A stretch of 64,000 nucleotides of DNA, from NCBI GenBank assembly GCA_000442125.1, contig KE546967.1, forward strand, positions 868,001 to 932,000, read 5' to 3'. The notes beneath the pieces are model-generated. The model saw only the letters and a list, made by a program, of their open reading frames with translations, was not told where the DNA came from and made no database searches. Each line of letters begins with the position of its first letter. Within the stretch, counting starts at the first letter, position 1. This document shows positions 37,199 through 52,603 of the stretch, one piece after another. The translations under genes were made by a program, and so were the position numbers. Source of the stretch: Opeltia flavorubescens. Its lineage: Eukaryota; Ascomycota; Lecanoromycetes; Teloschistales; Teloschistaceae.

Positions 37199-40100
37199 TA
37201 TCCCCTTTTTTATAATAGTATCTTTATTATTCTATAATTAGGCGATATATATATAATAGATAGCTAAGCCCTTTATATAAAACGCGCGTACCTAGATATA
37301 TATTAGTTAAATTAATAACTTAAAAGTACGCGACGCTAATATATATTTATATATAAAGCGTTTTATTATTATATATAAAATATATAAATAGCTTTAGTTT
37401 ATATATTAAAAATTATTTAGTATTAATATTAGTATTAACCGTCGCGTTATAATATATTATTAATATTTTTTAGTATTTACTAAATATTCGCGTTAAAATA
37501 TATTTATAGAAATTAATATTATTTAATAACTTTATTTAATAGCTATACTATATTATAATAATTATAAATAACTAAAGTTATTAAATTTTAAACAGTTTAA
37601 TTTATATTATTAGCGTTATAAACCTCGCGTTAAATAGTATAATTTTATTTTTTACTTATAGGTATATAATAAATATTTCTCTTTTAATATAAACCTATTC
37701 TCTAATTTAGATTTTTATTATTTTTATTATATTTTACCTTTATTTACTAACTTTATTTTTTTATAAACCTTTTTTAACTTTTATATTTTTTATTATAGAT
37801 TTTAAAGTTTTTAAAACTTTTATAATTAAAAAAACTTTTTAAAATATATAGGCGCCCGATACTCTAATATTATTAAGTACTTTAATTTTATAAAAAGATT
37901 ATTATTATTAATATATTAAAGCTAGTATTATAATATATATTATTTATTTAATATTANTATTTAATAACCTTTAATAAAAAATAATTAAAGAATAACTTTA
38001 TTATTTATTATATTTTTATTTATTATATAAAATCTAGTATTAGTTTTAAATATTATACGCGTTATTTTAAACTTTAAAAAAAATATAAACTAATATATTA
38101 AATTTATATATCGCGGTAATTTTTTTAATTTATATAAATCCTTTAAAGATTTATTTTAATAGCTAATAAAATAATTTCTACTATTATTACTACTAATATT
38201 ACTAATAAAAATAAGAAGCGATATATTATATACCGCTCGTATATTATTATTTTTTTTAATTATAAACGAATTAAGGTTTAGAAAAAAGCTAAAATATAGC
38301 GAAAAAAGACTATTAGTACCTTTAATATTATTAAAACTATTTATACTTTAAAAAAATTAATTAATATAAATATTAATATAATATATTTTATTATATATTT
38401 ACTTTTTCTATATAATTTCGCGCGCTAACTTTACGTTAAAACCGTTTAGATTTTTTAATCGTTAAAAAAAAATAGTTAAATTTAATTAAAAAAGATAATT
38501 TTTTTTTTATTAATAAGAGTAAAATAAAAAAAAGTAGTATTATTATATAATTTTATATTCGTCTAGCGCTTTATATCTATCTTCGATATTTATTTTTATA
38601 TATTTATTTCTATATTCTATTTTTAGATTTATATCGCTTTTAAATAGTTATAACTTTAAAGTCTATATTTTAATAAAGCCTTTTTTTAATTTTAACCTTC
38701 TTTAATAATATATTTTATAATATATATTTTTTAATATATATTCTATTAGTAAACTTTAATAATTATATAAAATTTTATTTCTATTACTACTTTATATTTC
38801 TAGTATTATTTATTATTTTATTTATTACTTTATTTATATATTTATATATAATTTAGCTATAATTTTTTTTTTTTTTACCTCTTTTTTAAAAAGCTCTTTT
38901 TATTATTATTTAGTAGTTTTTTAGAATATATATAATAAAAGTCCTCTATATACTCGCTAGCTCCCGATATTTTTTTAGCGTTAAGCTAGCTATTATTTTT
39001 AGAGCTATAACTAAACTATTTTACTAGATATTCTAATCTTCTATAGTATTATCTTAAATTAAATACTTCTTTTATTTTATATTACTTTTTACCGTTAATA
39101 AATAAAGGTAGTAGATCTTTTTTATTTTATTTTTTTATTATTATATATAGTTTAAGAAGAGAGATATAAAAAACGGGATAAATATAATTTATTAATATTA
39201 AAAGTTTTAGATAATATAATTATAAATTTACTAGTTTTATTATTTTAAAAAGCCTATAGAATTTATAATTTAATTTTTTTAATAACCTTTTTATTTTAAT
39301 ATTACGCTTATTTAATTATATTATATCGCTAGTAATAAAAAATTTTATAGAATACTTTTAATTATAGTATTTAAATTATTTTTTTATTACTATTTTCTAT
39401 TAGTTTTTAAACTAAATATATATATATATATATATTTTTAAATATATTAACGCATTTTAAATATATTACTTTTAGTATTATTAATTTAAATATTATTTAT
39501 TAGATTAAAATATCTATTAATAATAATAAAGAATAATATTATACTAATAAAAGTATACTTATTATTATTATATATAAATTTTATAAAGGGTAGTTACTTA
39601 TTTTAATTATTTTAATTATAGTTAATAAAGCTTTTTAGGAATTATTTTAGAGTTTAGTTTTATTACTTAATTTATTTATCGATTTATAGATAAAGAATAG
39701 TATTTAAATAGTATTTAATTTTTAAATAGTAATAAAAAATAAACTAAAACTATAAAGTAAAAAAAGTTTTTTAATTAAAAACTAGCGATTTAAATATATT
39801 ATAACGGTTATATACTTTATTAATAAAAATATTCGCTAGTTTTTTTATAATTATAATTATCTAATATAAAATATATATAGCGAGCTTTATATAGCGGTCG
39901 ACTATTATAAAAATCGAATTATATATAATACGGAAGCGTTTATATAGGGGTAGGTTAGTAATAAAATTTATAATTAAATTATTAAACGATTTTAAAAATC
40001 TTTTTAATAGTTATATTTTATTATACAGCTTATATTTTATAGGTTTTACCCGGTAGTACGTATTATAAGTATATATATAGTATTTAATATCTTTTATTAT

Positions 40101-43100
40101 ATTTAACTAAAAGTATTTTTAATAAATAAACTCTAATATTTTTTTATAATTAAAATAATTTATTATAAAATTATTATAATTATATTTAAAGGATGTTTAT
40201 TTAATTATATTAAATAGTAAATACTATTTTTTATTATAATAAAATAATTTTTAGTTTTAATACTATTTATAACTTTTATTAAATTATTTTAATACTATAT
40301 AAACGTTTAATAAATTATTAAATAATATTTTTTTTAGAAATACTAATTTTTTAATTATATTATTAAGTTTTTAAAACCCTTTTATAATATAATAAAAAAA
40401 TAGTAGAGGTATATTATATATATTTTTTAAAGCTATTTTTTTAATAATTTATTACTTCGACTATAAATTTTTAAAATTATTAAAATTATTTAGAGGAATT
40501 AATTAAGTATTATTATATATAATAGTATTAGATTTATAAAAAGTTTTTAGCTTTTTATATACTTTAAAACTATAAATTCTTATTAATATTTATCTTTTTT
40601 TTATTTTAAAAGATTTCTTTTTAGCTATAAAAAATAAAGTTAACGTTTTTATATTATTTTTTAAAATACTTTTATCTTTTTTTTCTATTAATATTAAAGG
40701 TATCCTCTAATTATAAAAAAATATAAACGATATAATATTATCGCGCTTTTTTATATAAATATTAAATATATAACCTTTTATTAAAAATCCGTATTTAAAA
40801 ATATTCTTTAAAAGCTCGCTTTTTTTATTAAAAATATTAGCCTTCGCTTTTTTTATTATATAATATATTACTACTATTTTTTAAATATTTTTAATAATAG
40901 TTTTAATATTTTTAAATAATTTTTAAANNNTTTTTTAAATATTTTTAAAATTAATTAATAATATTTTATTATTAAAATAGCTTTTTTTATTATTTTCTAG
41001 TAATTTTTTAATATTATTTAAAGTTTTTTATAAGTTTTTAAATTTATTTTTATTTTATCTTATAAAAGTTTTAAATAAATAATATTAAATTTTTAAAAAA
41101 CCTATAATTAATTTTATACTTTTTTTAAAATTCTTTTAAAACTTTTTAAAGTATTAAATCGAATAGATATATTTTTAATTTAAAATATTAAAAGCGGTAT
41201 AAATTTTAAACGCTTTATAGTCGCTTTTTTATAATATTATATTAGTAAAATTTAGTTTATTTAGCTTATATTTTAGAGCTAGGTTTAATCTAACTAGCTA
41301 TTTTTATTATTTAGTATTTTTATAACTAAATTCCTTTTTTATAAAGAAATTATAAAGATTTATATAATTAATAATAATTTTTACTTTATAAAAGGCTCTT
41401 TTAATATAATATCGCTATTATTTATAAATATAAATAATAACTAGTATTTTTAAATCTCCGATACTATAGTTATACTCGATTATTATTTTCTTTTAGAATT
41501 AATAGGCGATAAAGTACTAGCGGATTTATATACTAGTATTAAAAAGTTATAAAATAATTATGAAAATAGTATATTTTAAAGCGTTTATTTTAATATAAAT
41601 CTAAAATATATAATTAAATTATTATAAAATAGGTATTATTATAAAACGTTCCTTTAATATTTTAAATACGCTAGTTATTTTTTTAATTAGGATAAACTTA
41701 ATATTAAATTTTTTTTTTATTACCGTCTTTTAATAACGATATTAGTAGTAGTACTACCCGCGAGAATATTTTAATAAAATATTAATAAAAGTTTATAAAT
41801 TTAAGAAAATACTATATATTATAATATAATTTTAAAAGGAACTAATTTTTTATATATTTAATATAGAATTCTTTTATTATAATACTATTAAAGCGAATAA
41901 TAAATTTTATAAATTTAACTTTATATATATTAAATAAATACTTCTCTAATTTAATATATAATCTATATTATAATAGCCTCGCGAGAACCTTTTATATATA
42001 TATTAGGTACTCGGTTTTATTTTCGAAATAAACTAGTAGATTATTTATATATACTATAATAAAAAAGTCTAAAAAATCTTTAAAAATATTATTAATATAT
42101 ATTTAAAAAATAATTAGGGTATTTATTAAATTAAATAATATAATATTATATTTAAAATAGCTATAATAAATATAAAATATTCTTTTCTATTTATCGCCCT
42201 TTCGAATCCTAAAATAATAATAGGTATTCCGGATATTTAGGCGGGTAAAGATTATTACTTTATATAGTCTATTTAAAGCTTCTAATATTAGAGGAAAAAA
42301 ATACTAGTTTTTAATAATAACCCGGTTTAACCTCCGATAGTTAATATAAAAGTAAAAATTATTGTTTTTCTTTTTTATAAATATAATTAAAGCGCTAGCT
42401 TATAATATTAAATAATAAATAAATTTTTTTACTAAATTCTTATTAATATAAATTTATAAAACTTTTAATTTAATAATTAAAAAATTATATAAAAGTTTAA
42501 ATAATAGATTACCTATCGTTTTAAAGATATAATTATTTATAGAATATTTAAAAAGTTTATCGATTTTTTAAAAATTATAAACTTTTTTTAAATCGGTATA
42601 TTTTTTAAATAAAGTTATTTTTTTAATATTATATAGAGCGATTATATTATTTTTATCGTATAATTTTATATTAAAAAAGTATAATTATTTAAATCTTTTT
42701 ATTTTTAATAAATATTCTAATTTTTTAACCGGGATTAATTTAATATCTATTCCTGTTATAATAGCGCTAGAATCGCGATATATTTATTATATACGTGCCT
42801 AATTAATATTTAGGTTATATTAATATAATTATAAAAAGTTAAATATAATATTAAAGGACTTAATATTCGTTTTAATATATTTATTTATTATTATTTTAGA
42901 TTCTTTTTTCGAATTAATAAAGTTAACCGGAAATTTATATTTCTAAAAATAAATTAAATTTATATTATTTAACGTTTTAACCGGCGCTTTAATATCGCGG
43001 CTATTATATAATTTTAACTCTTTTATATAATATTATAATATAAAATTTAGGCTTATATTATAATTAATAAATATAATTAATTTAACCTTTTATTTTTTCT

Positions 43101-44365
43101 TTTAAATAATAATATTTATAATTAAATAAAATATTTATAGTTTTATTTATTAGCGATTTAATAGTATAAAAGTAATATTTACTAGATTTTATTTTTTTTC
43201 TTTTTATCTTTATAAAAGTAATCGAATCTTTTATAATTTTTTTTACTATACCCCTAATAAATAATTATTATTAGTACGTTATTATCTTTATAAAATCCGC
43301 GACTACTATTTAAGCTACGCCTTTAAAAACTATACTAGCCTTTATAATCTCCGCGACTAGTTGTTATTATATTCGCGCTAGTCGCCGATATAATAGTATT
43401 AGACGGACTTTATTTTTTTAACTATTTCTATAGCTTTTAAAACTCGATACTCTAGTATTTATATTACTATAATTAGTATACGCTTAATATTATATTTAAA
43501 TTAATTTAATTTTAATTATCTAATTAATAATCCTTTAATATATTTTTAAAGGATTAAATATTTTAAATATTTTATCGACTATATTATTCTAAAAAGCGTT
43601 TTTTAAGATATTTATTTAAATATAATCTAGTAAAAATTTTTCTATATAATCTTTAAAGTTTTTTAAATATTTAATAAATAAAAAAATATTTTATTTATCG
43701 CGGTACTTCTCGTTAAAATATTATAATATTATTTTAATACCGCGGATAGTTTAAAAGTTAAATTAATTTAATAAAAGGTTTAACTATTTCTTTTAAATTA
43801 TTTTAAATCTAATATTTAAATTCGCTTTTTTAATTTAATCTTATATATTCGCCGAATAATAATTAAAGTAGCCTATATTAAATAGAACTCTTAAAACTTC
43901 TATTTTATATATAACTAGACGAATTTTAAAAACGTATTTATATTTATATTTAAATAGTATATATTCTATATAACTTTTATTTTTATATTAAATATAGTTA
44001 GAGACTTTTAACTTCGATTTTTTATTTATTTTTTATTTTTTAATATATTTAAAATCGTTAATTAAGGTTTTAAAAGCTTACTATTAATATATAATAGTAA
44101 ATAGCTCTAGAAATCCTAATTTCTTTTTAGCTTTTAATATTTCTAACCTTTTTTATTAATAAACTAGAGCTTATTCTATTTTAAAGGCTCGAATCTCTAT
44201 ATTTAAAACGTCGCTAATAAATTTATTTATATCGTTATTTTATAATTTAACCGTATTTATTAATGGTTATAATCTAATTATAGGTATAATATTATTATTA
44301 TTATTTTATATTATAGCTTTACGATATAATTAAACGACTTTTTATAAGAAGTAGAAATATTATAA

Positions 44366-44622
44366 TATAAAAAGGATATAATAGTAGGGAAATTATATAA
44401 AAGTATAGATAATAATTTAATATTTTATTATTATATATATAGAACTATATATAGAGAATATATATATATTAATATATAGAGAGCTATAAATATTAGAGGG
44501 AATTCCCCTAACTATATAGGCCCCCTTTTCTACTAGTATAATATAGCGATATAACGTCTTAACCGAAGCTATATAACGGCTTTGCGATATTATAATAAAC
44601 TAGACTATTACCAATTATAACA
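44366..44622 (-). repeat. 5' LTR of element B
   Basis: 257 bp. On the minus strand it begins TGTTATAATTGGTAATAGTC and ends CCTTTTTATA. It is the best-preserved LTR start of the family. Confidence 0.78.
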
Positions 44623-47600
44623 AAAAGTTTTTATTAAATATAGAAGTTATTTTAACGGTTAAATAAATTATATAAAATAAAATAGATAATATTATCTATT
44701 TATATTAAAAATTAAAAACAATTATTAAAAAATATATATAGATATTTTTTATACGGAATTCGACTATATTTATTTTTTTAAACTTATAATAATTGCGTTT
44801 AATTATTTAATAGAATATTATTTACTAATATTTAATATATCCTAATTGTTTATATTAAAATTTTTATAAAATGAATAATAAACGAATATATATATATATT
44901 ATAAAAAAAATATATTATAATATATACTAAAATAAAAATACGCTATTAAAAATAAAATAAAAAATTAAAATTTAGACTATAATCTATATATTAACTACAG
45001 CACGAAATAGTTAATCGGGTAGAAATAGAAAATTTAAAAGTTCCTAATATATTATATAATTAGAAGTTTATTAAATACGAAACTTTATATTATATATTTA
45101 TATATATTAAATATAGAAACTTTATATAAATAATCGAACGCGTATAAATATAAAAATATTTTTAAATAATTATTATATTTAAATAAATATATATTAGTTT
45201 TTTAAATTTAAATATTATATAAATATTTAAACTTTATAAACGAATTATAAAAATAAAAAACTTTAATATATTCTATATAAAATATTCCGATATAATAAAA
45301 AATATTTTAAGAATAAAAATTAAATACGAAAATTAATACAAAATAGTATATAATAAAAAAAATAAAATTATTAAAATTAATAAAGGAAAATTATAAAATT
45401 TACGAAATCTATAAAATAAAGTTATAAAATTTATAAAATTTATAAAAATTAGAAATTAAATTTATTAAATAGTATATATCGTTTAAAAAAAAGTTTAAAA
45501 AATAAAAATTATTAATATAATAAATACAGCTTAATTAATTCGCTAGTATATTTTTTAGCGCGATTTAAAAAAAAGCGCGCGTTTTTTAATTTTAGCGTAT
45601 TTTTTACTTTTAAATAGTATAAAAATCCGGTTATAGCGGTTTAAAAATAAAAACCGAATATTATTATATAATATAAATTCTATAGAATAATAAAAGATAA
45701 AAATATACTATAGTAGTAGAATTTTTAGATAATATATATTATTAATTTTACCGTTTTATTCTAAATATTATAATATTATAAGATTATTTATATTTATAAC
45801 CTTCGAAAATCTAATATATAATTATTTATAATTAAAATATAAATAATAAAAATTAAATCTAATATTTATAAAAAACTATTTTTAACTTTTATTAATTATT
45901 ATTATAAAAGTTATATAAATTAAAAATTATTTTTAAATAATTATTTAAAATAGTTCGTTTTTATTATTAAATAAATAAATTTAAAAAAAACTATATATTT
46001 ACCCTTTAAAAGGACCTATAATAATATATATTTAAATAATAAATCGGAATAGTTTTATAATAATTAAGCGAGTTCTATTATATATTTTTTTATTTAGATA
46101 TAAATTATATATAAATATAACCGGCGTATTAATCTTTAATTTAAACGTTATCGATAATTAAAATAAAAGGTTTAAATTTATAAAAGTTTCTAATAATAAT
46201 ATATTTATTATATCTTCGTTTTTATCTTTAATTTTATTAATAATTAAAAAGCTATATAAGTCCCCGGGTATATAATTTAGAACTTTAATATTAATTTTTT
46301 AAATATTATTATTATATAGGGCTAGTATCGTTTATAAAATCAGAAAATCGTTTAAATACAGTCTAATTAGTAAATAATATTTAAAGTAGATATAATCGAT
46401 TAAATCTAATAATTTAATAAACCGGTTATATATTAAATTAAATATTTTTATTATATTATTTAAAAAACGATTATATAATATTACCGCGAGCTATTAAATC
46501 TATTCTATATTCGTTAATCTAATATTAATATATATATTTTTAGTAAAACGAAAAATTATTAATTTAAACTAGAATATAAATTTATAAATATATATACTAG
46601 TAATATTCTATATAAAACCGTTTTAAATAATAGATAAATACTATATTTAATTTTTATTAAATAAAATAAAAATCCCTTTAAACACTATTTTATTATTATA
46701 AATATTTAAAAAAATTCGGTTTATAGCTTTTATAGTATATTAATACTATATAATAGCTTTATCCTAAATAATAAATTATATATAGCGAAGTAATTTTATT
46801 AATTTATTTTATTTTAAAATACTATAAATACTAGTTTTATAATATAATATAAGAATTTTAAAGTATAAATAGGCCGTTTAATCGCTAGGAAATAAAAGAA
46901 ATATAATACTAGAAAATACTATATATAGAACGATTTTTTTTTAGGACCGAAATTTATATACGAGTGTTTAATATAAAAAGGTTTTTTTTATTTCTTCCGG
47001 CCCGTTTAAAAAAAAAAAACGGTTATATATTATTTTTAATAGCTATAATAATAATATTATAAATTATTTATTATTTATAATTTATTTATATTAATTAAAC
47101 GGTTAAAATAATAATTTCCGTAGTTATATTATAATCTAGTTTTATTATAACCCAGATATTTATAGATTGTTATTCCTAGTTTAATACCGGTTTAAAAAAA
47201 TTATAATTAGAAAACTTTTAATTATATAGCTATAGTTTAATTATAATTAAGTATAGGCCGTAATTAAATTTAAAATATTCTATATTTATAAATAAATTTT
47301 ATAGTTTTTAATAAATTTAATATAAAAGATTATTATATAAATCTATACGAAATTAATTCTAAAACGCTTATAAATTATTTACTATATTTTATTAAAGGGC
47401 TTTAATAAATATATTTTAAATTATTCGATTTAATCGCTATAAAATAGTTTTAATAAAATATAATATCTATTTTTAATTATTATCTAGTAGCTCAAATATA
47501 TAATAGGTATTTTTAAATATTAAATATTTATATTTATTTATAATTCAAAGATTTTAAAATAAAGTTAGCCCGGGAACCGTTTATAATATTTTTATAAAGT

Positions 47601-50600
47601 AATAATATTTATTATATTTTAACTATAAAAATACTATTTTTTTAATTTTTATTTTTTATTTACGAGTTTTTTAATACTAAAACTACTTTTAAATTTAAAT
47701 AAAATATTATAGAAAATTCCTATAAAAGTACTACTTTAAATTTTTATATTTAATATTATATTTAAAAAATATAATTAATTTAAATATTAATTTCTTTAAT
47801 ATTTTTTTTAAACCGACTTCGTCTATATTATCCACGAAAAATATTAATTATTAATTTTTAAAATAAATTTCTAATTATTCGATTACTAGCTATTTTTTAT
47901 AAATATAAAATTCGTTAATTTAATACGCGGTTTATATCGGGCTAATATAACGACTATTTAAATATTATATAATTTTATTTTAATCCGTTTTAGTTTATAT
48001 AACTAGAGTTATTCGATTTCCTTTTTTATATATATACTTATAGATATATTTAATTATAAATATATTTCCATTTAGTTTAATATTAATATAATAATTATAT
48101 TTAAATAATAAATACGGATTATATAAAACGACCTATTAGTTTATTATTATAATTATTTTTTTATTATAAATTTATTTTACGCTTCAATTATTTTTATATA
48201 GGCGATATTATAGGTATAAATTTTTATCTATTATTATTTAAAACTAAAAAACCTTTAAAAAGGTTTTTAAATAAATATTCTTTTTATATTTATTTTTAGC
48301 TATATATAGTAATTTAGAATTAATAGAATTATTATAGGATTTATATAGTATTATATTTTTTATAATCTTTTATAACCTATTTAAAAAATTAATTATAGAA
48401 TTAAAAAACTCTATATAAATAATTTTATTAATTAGAACTAGATCTAGATATCGAGCTTATTTATTAAAAATTAAAAGGATATAATAATATAAAAAACCCT
48501 ATTTTTAATATTTAACTATTTAATATAGATTTTTCTATATTTTAAACGCCTTTTATAAATTTTAAAATAGAATTTTCTATTTTAAATTAAAAATTTATAT
48601 TATAATAGCTAGTATATTAATCGCGTTAACGTTTAGAAGAAATATAATTAATAAATTAAACTATTTTAGGTTTGTTATTATTATTATAAATAAAGTTAAA
48701 GTATTTTATACCCGGGTAATTACTATAAAATTCTAAAATAGTTTATATATAAACCAATTACTACTAGTAAATAATATTAATAGGATTACTTTTTTATTAA
48801 ATACTCGCGCGTCTATATTCCCCTAGTATATTATATTTTATAAACTATTATACAGCTCCGTACAAATTATATACTAGTAGTACGCTATTTGATTAAAACG
48901 CGCTTTTTTAATAATTATATAGAAATCTATAATAAATTATTAAATAAATTTATATAAATATTAAATAATATTAAACTAGTTTTTTTACTTAAATTTATAA
49001 TATCTATATTATATTTACTATATAAACTTAATTCGGCTATTTATTTCTATTTCTCCCGGGATTAATTTAAGTAAAAAATTCTATTTAGAATTTCTATATA
49101 AAAAAAGAAAAGGGTATTAAAAAAGTATATATTTAGAATATATTAGCTAAATTCTATAAAAATTATATTTTTACCCGTTTTTATCTTTTTAAAAAAATAT
49201 AATATTATATATTATTATATCCGGGTTATTTAAGATTACTATAACTATTTTATTTAATATAAATATATTATTTTATTTTTAATCGGTCCTTATAATTATA
49301 ATAAACTATATATAAAAATTAAATATAAAATAAACCAGGTTTATTAGAATTCGATTAAAACTTTTTTAACTATACAATAAAATTTAATAAAAGGATTTTT
49401 ATAATATTTAAATATTTCCGTTAAATTTTAGAAAATCGATTTTTATAAAGGCTTTATATTTTTTATATAGTTTTTTTTATAATTTAGAAATCTATAACTA
49501 CTAGCCGTTTAAAGGTCGTATAAATATATTTATATAAAAATAGACGGGTTTATATATTATAGTAGTTTATAAAAATAGTAAAATTAATTATAAATTATAT
49601 ACAGCTATAGTCTAGTATTATTAAATAGATTAGATCGAGTATTAATATAAAATATAAATACTATTATATTATTATATAATATAATATTTTTTCTAAAATA
49701 TATAGTATCGTTTATATTATTAGTTAAAAGATATAGGAAATATTCTAGTACTAGCTATTTAAAATAGTAATAAATTTTTTCTTTTTTATAATAGGAGGCG
49801 AACTCTTTAAAATTAGTATTTAATATTTTCTTCCTTTTAAAATATAATATATAATAGTATTAATATTCTAGATTTATAGCTTCTATATTATAAGGTATAG
49901 ATTTATTTTTTTTTATTATATAAATATAAAGTTCGCTTTAAATTTAAATTTAAATATTTATATAATAGGTTATTATCTATATTTATATTTATTTCTACGC
50001 GCTATTTTTATTATTATTTTATAACGCGGGCGGTTATATTCTTCCCTTTATTTTTATTTTAGATTTTATTCTTTTTATTACTATACGCGTTTTTAAATAA
50101 AAGAAAGTTTATATTTTAATAAACTTTTATTTTAGCTTTTAAATTAACTAAAGAGTAATTTAAAATACGGATAACGCTTATTTAAATCTATCAAAGCGTT
50201 TTTTTATAGAATATTAGCGGTATTACTTATATAATACGCGTTCTAATATATTCTATTATTATTATTAATCCGCGGGCTCTTTATAAATAATAAAACTCGG
50301 ATTAAAATATTTTAGAAGCGGGCGAATTAAAATATTTTAGGGCGTATAATTTTATTATTATTATTAAACGACGCGTTTTATTTAAAATACTAGTTTAATA
50401 GGCGTGCTATAAAGTTTATATTATAAAATAGGATTTTTAAAAATTTAAAGAATTAGATTTAAATAAATAAGTAGTAGGAAAATTATAAAAATAAAATATA
50501 TAATTTATTTATTATTTACTCTATTTTAGTTTTTAATAGTAGTCGCGCGTATAATAGGTATTAAAATAACTATATTCGAATCGAGTATATATAAAGATTC

Positions 50601-52445
50601 GCGTATATATTTTTTTTATTAAAATTATATTATACGCCGCGACTTTTATTTAATAGTAATTAGTAAAAGTTTAAAAGAAGTTCTATTATATACTTCTCTA
50701 TATAAAATATAGGCAGCGAAAAATCTAATTCTATTAGATTTTTTAAATTTTTTAGAGGGTTTTTAATACGATTTTATTATATAAAATTTAAAATCCTCGA
50801 AATTCTATATTTTAAAACTATTACTAAAGTTCGTGAATATTTTAATATTATAAAAATATAAATTAAACTAAACTATTTAAACTAAAAAAATCTAGGATAA
50901 AATTTAATAGGATAATCTATAATATAAATAATATTTTAATATCCGAATCGGGCGATTTTCGCGGAATTGTACGGAATTATTATAATTATTAGTAGATATA
51001 AATATAAAAATAAACTAATAAATAAAATTAAAAATATAAAATTATAATATTAAAAACGCGAAATAATAATAAAAATAAAATTTTATATAAATATTAAAGT
51101 TTATTTATAGAATATATAATAAAAAATATATATTATAAAATATTTTATTAAAAAAAGTTATAATTAAAAAAAGATTTTATTAAAATATAAACTTTAAAAT
51201 TATAATTATTTAAAATCGATATAGATTTAATAATAAAATATAAAAATAAATATATAAAAATAAATATCAAAAATAAATATAAAATATTAAATAAATATAA
51301 AATTATATAATAATATTATTTTCTTTTACTTTACTTTTATTAATAAAAAATAGATTATTTTTTTTAATCGAATTTAACTATTTTTTTTAATAATTAAAGA
51401 ATTTAAACGGTTTTAATATAAAATTAATATATAAAATTATATAAAAAAAGTAAATATATAATAAAAAATATTATATTAATATTTATATTAATCGATTTTT
51501 TTAAAATATAAATAGTTTTAATAATATTAAAAATACTAATAGTCTTTTTTTATTATATTTTAATTTTTTTTGAAATTTCGATTTATTTTTAACTAGAAAG
51601 GATAATAATATATAAATAACGCGTAATATATTACTTTTTATTATTATTAATAATATTAGTAGTTATAATAACGGAGATTATTTTATTAATAATCGAAATA
51701 AATTTTTAAAAAATCTATATAAATTAAAAAAACTACCGCGATATATAAATTTAATATATTAATTTATATTTTTTCTAAAATTTAAAATAACGGGTATAAT
51801 ATTTAAAACCGACGCTAGATTTTATATAATAAATAAAAGTATAGTAGGTAGTAAAATTAATTTTTTATTTATTTTTTATTAGAAATTATTAAATACTAAT
51901 ATTATATAAGCGATATATATTATAATACCAGCTTTAATATACTAATAATAGTAATTCTTATATATAACTAGAATATCTAGTAATATTAGAATATTAGGCG
52001 CTTATATATTTTAAAGAATTTTTTTAATTATAAAAATTTTAGAAGCTTTAAAATCTATAATAAAAAATATAAAAATTAAAAAAAACTTATAAAAAGATAA
52101 AGCTAGTAAATAAAAGTAAATTATAGTAAAAATATTAAAAATATAAATTAAAAAAAGATTTATACTAAAAAAAATATTTATTATATATTTATAAATAAAA
52201 AATAGAATTATATTATTTAACGCGAGATTTATAATATTAATAATATAAATTAAACTATTTAAAATTTAATAATTTTAATTTTTATAAATATATTTTAACG
52301 CGAGTATTTATTAAATACTAAAAAATATTAATAATATACTATAACGCAACGGCTAATATTAATATTAATACCGAATAATTTTTAATATATAAAGTATAAC
52401 TATTTATATATTTTATATATAATAATAAAACGTTTTATATATAAA

Positions 52446-52483
52446 NNNNTATTANNNTNNNNTATTTTTAANTTATTNATTTN
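52446..52483. other. Cluster of undetermined bases
   Basis: Several N runs in the 3' part of element A. They probably reflect assembly or consensus ambiguity between near-identical AT-rich repeats, since similar scattered N occur in the homologous parts of the block. Confidence 0.8.
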
Positions 52484-52603
52484 ACTAATACGCGTTTAAA
52501 TACGCGCGCTTTATATAAAAAACTTAATTATCTATTATATATATATCGCTTAATTATAAAATAATAAAAATATTATTATAAAAAAAAGAATATTATTATA
52601 ATT

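Larger units (their letters stand above)
36944..44622 (-). mobile_element. Element B: fossil Ty3/gypsy LTR retrotransposon, innermost of the nest
   Basis: LTRs at 44,366-44,622 (5') and 36,944-37,198 (3') in minus orientation bound a 7,679-bp element. Flanks are AAAAG on both sides (36939-36943 and 44623-44627). The reversed start TGTTATAATT keeps the TG typical of LTRs. The polymerase region on the minus strand (RT about 42.0-41.6 kb, integrase about 39.9-39.5 kb) is the reverse counterpart of element A, so both belong to one family. About 1.7 kb follow the polymerase before the 3' LTR. Complete in outline, thoroughly broken by RIP. It is the youngest of the three nested elements. Confidence 0.82.
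35245..50995. mobile_element. Element C: unclassified fossil element inserted in A, itself split by B
   Basis: Comparison of A with its relative B shows that the A sequence stops near 35,245 and resumes near 50,995. The foreign sequence, about 8.1 kb without B, is element C. It has more G/C islands (TTGCCGTTTTCGGCGGCG near its left end) than its host. I found no long terminal repeats, so an LTR or LINE identity is not settled. Traces of coding composition seem to lie on the minus strand. Broken throughout. The exact ends are uncertain by some tens of bases. Confidence 0.5.
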
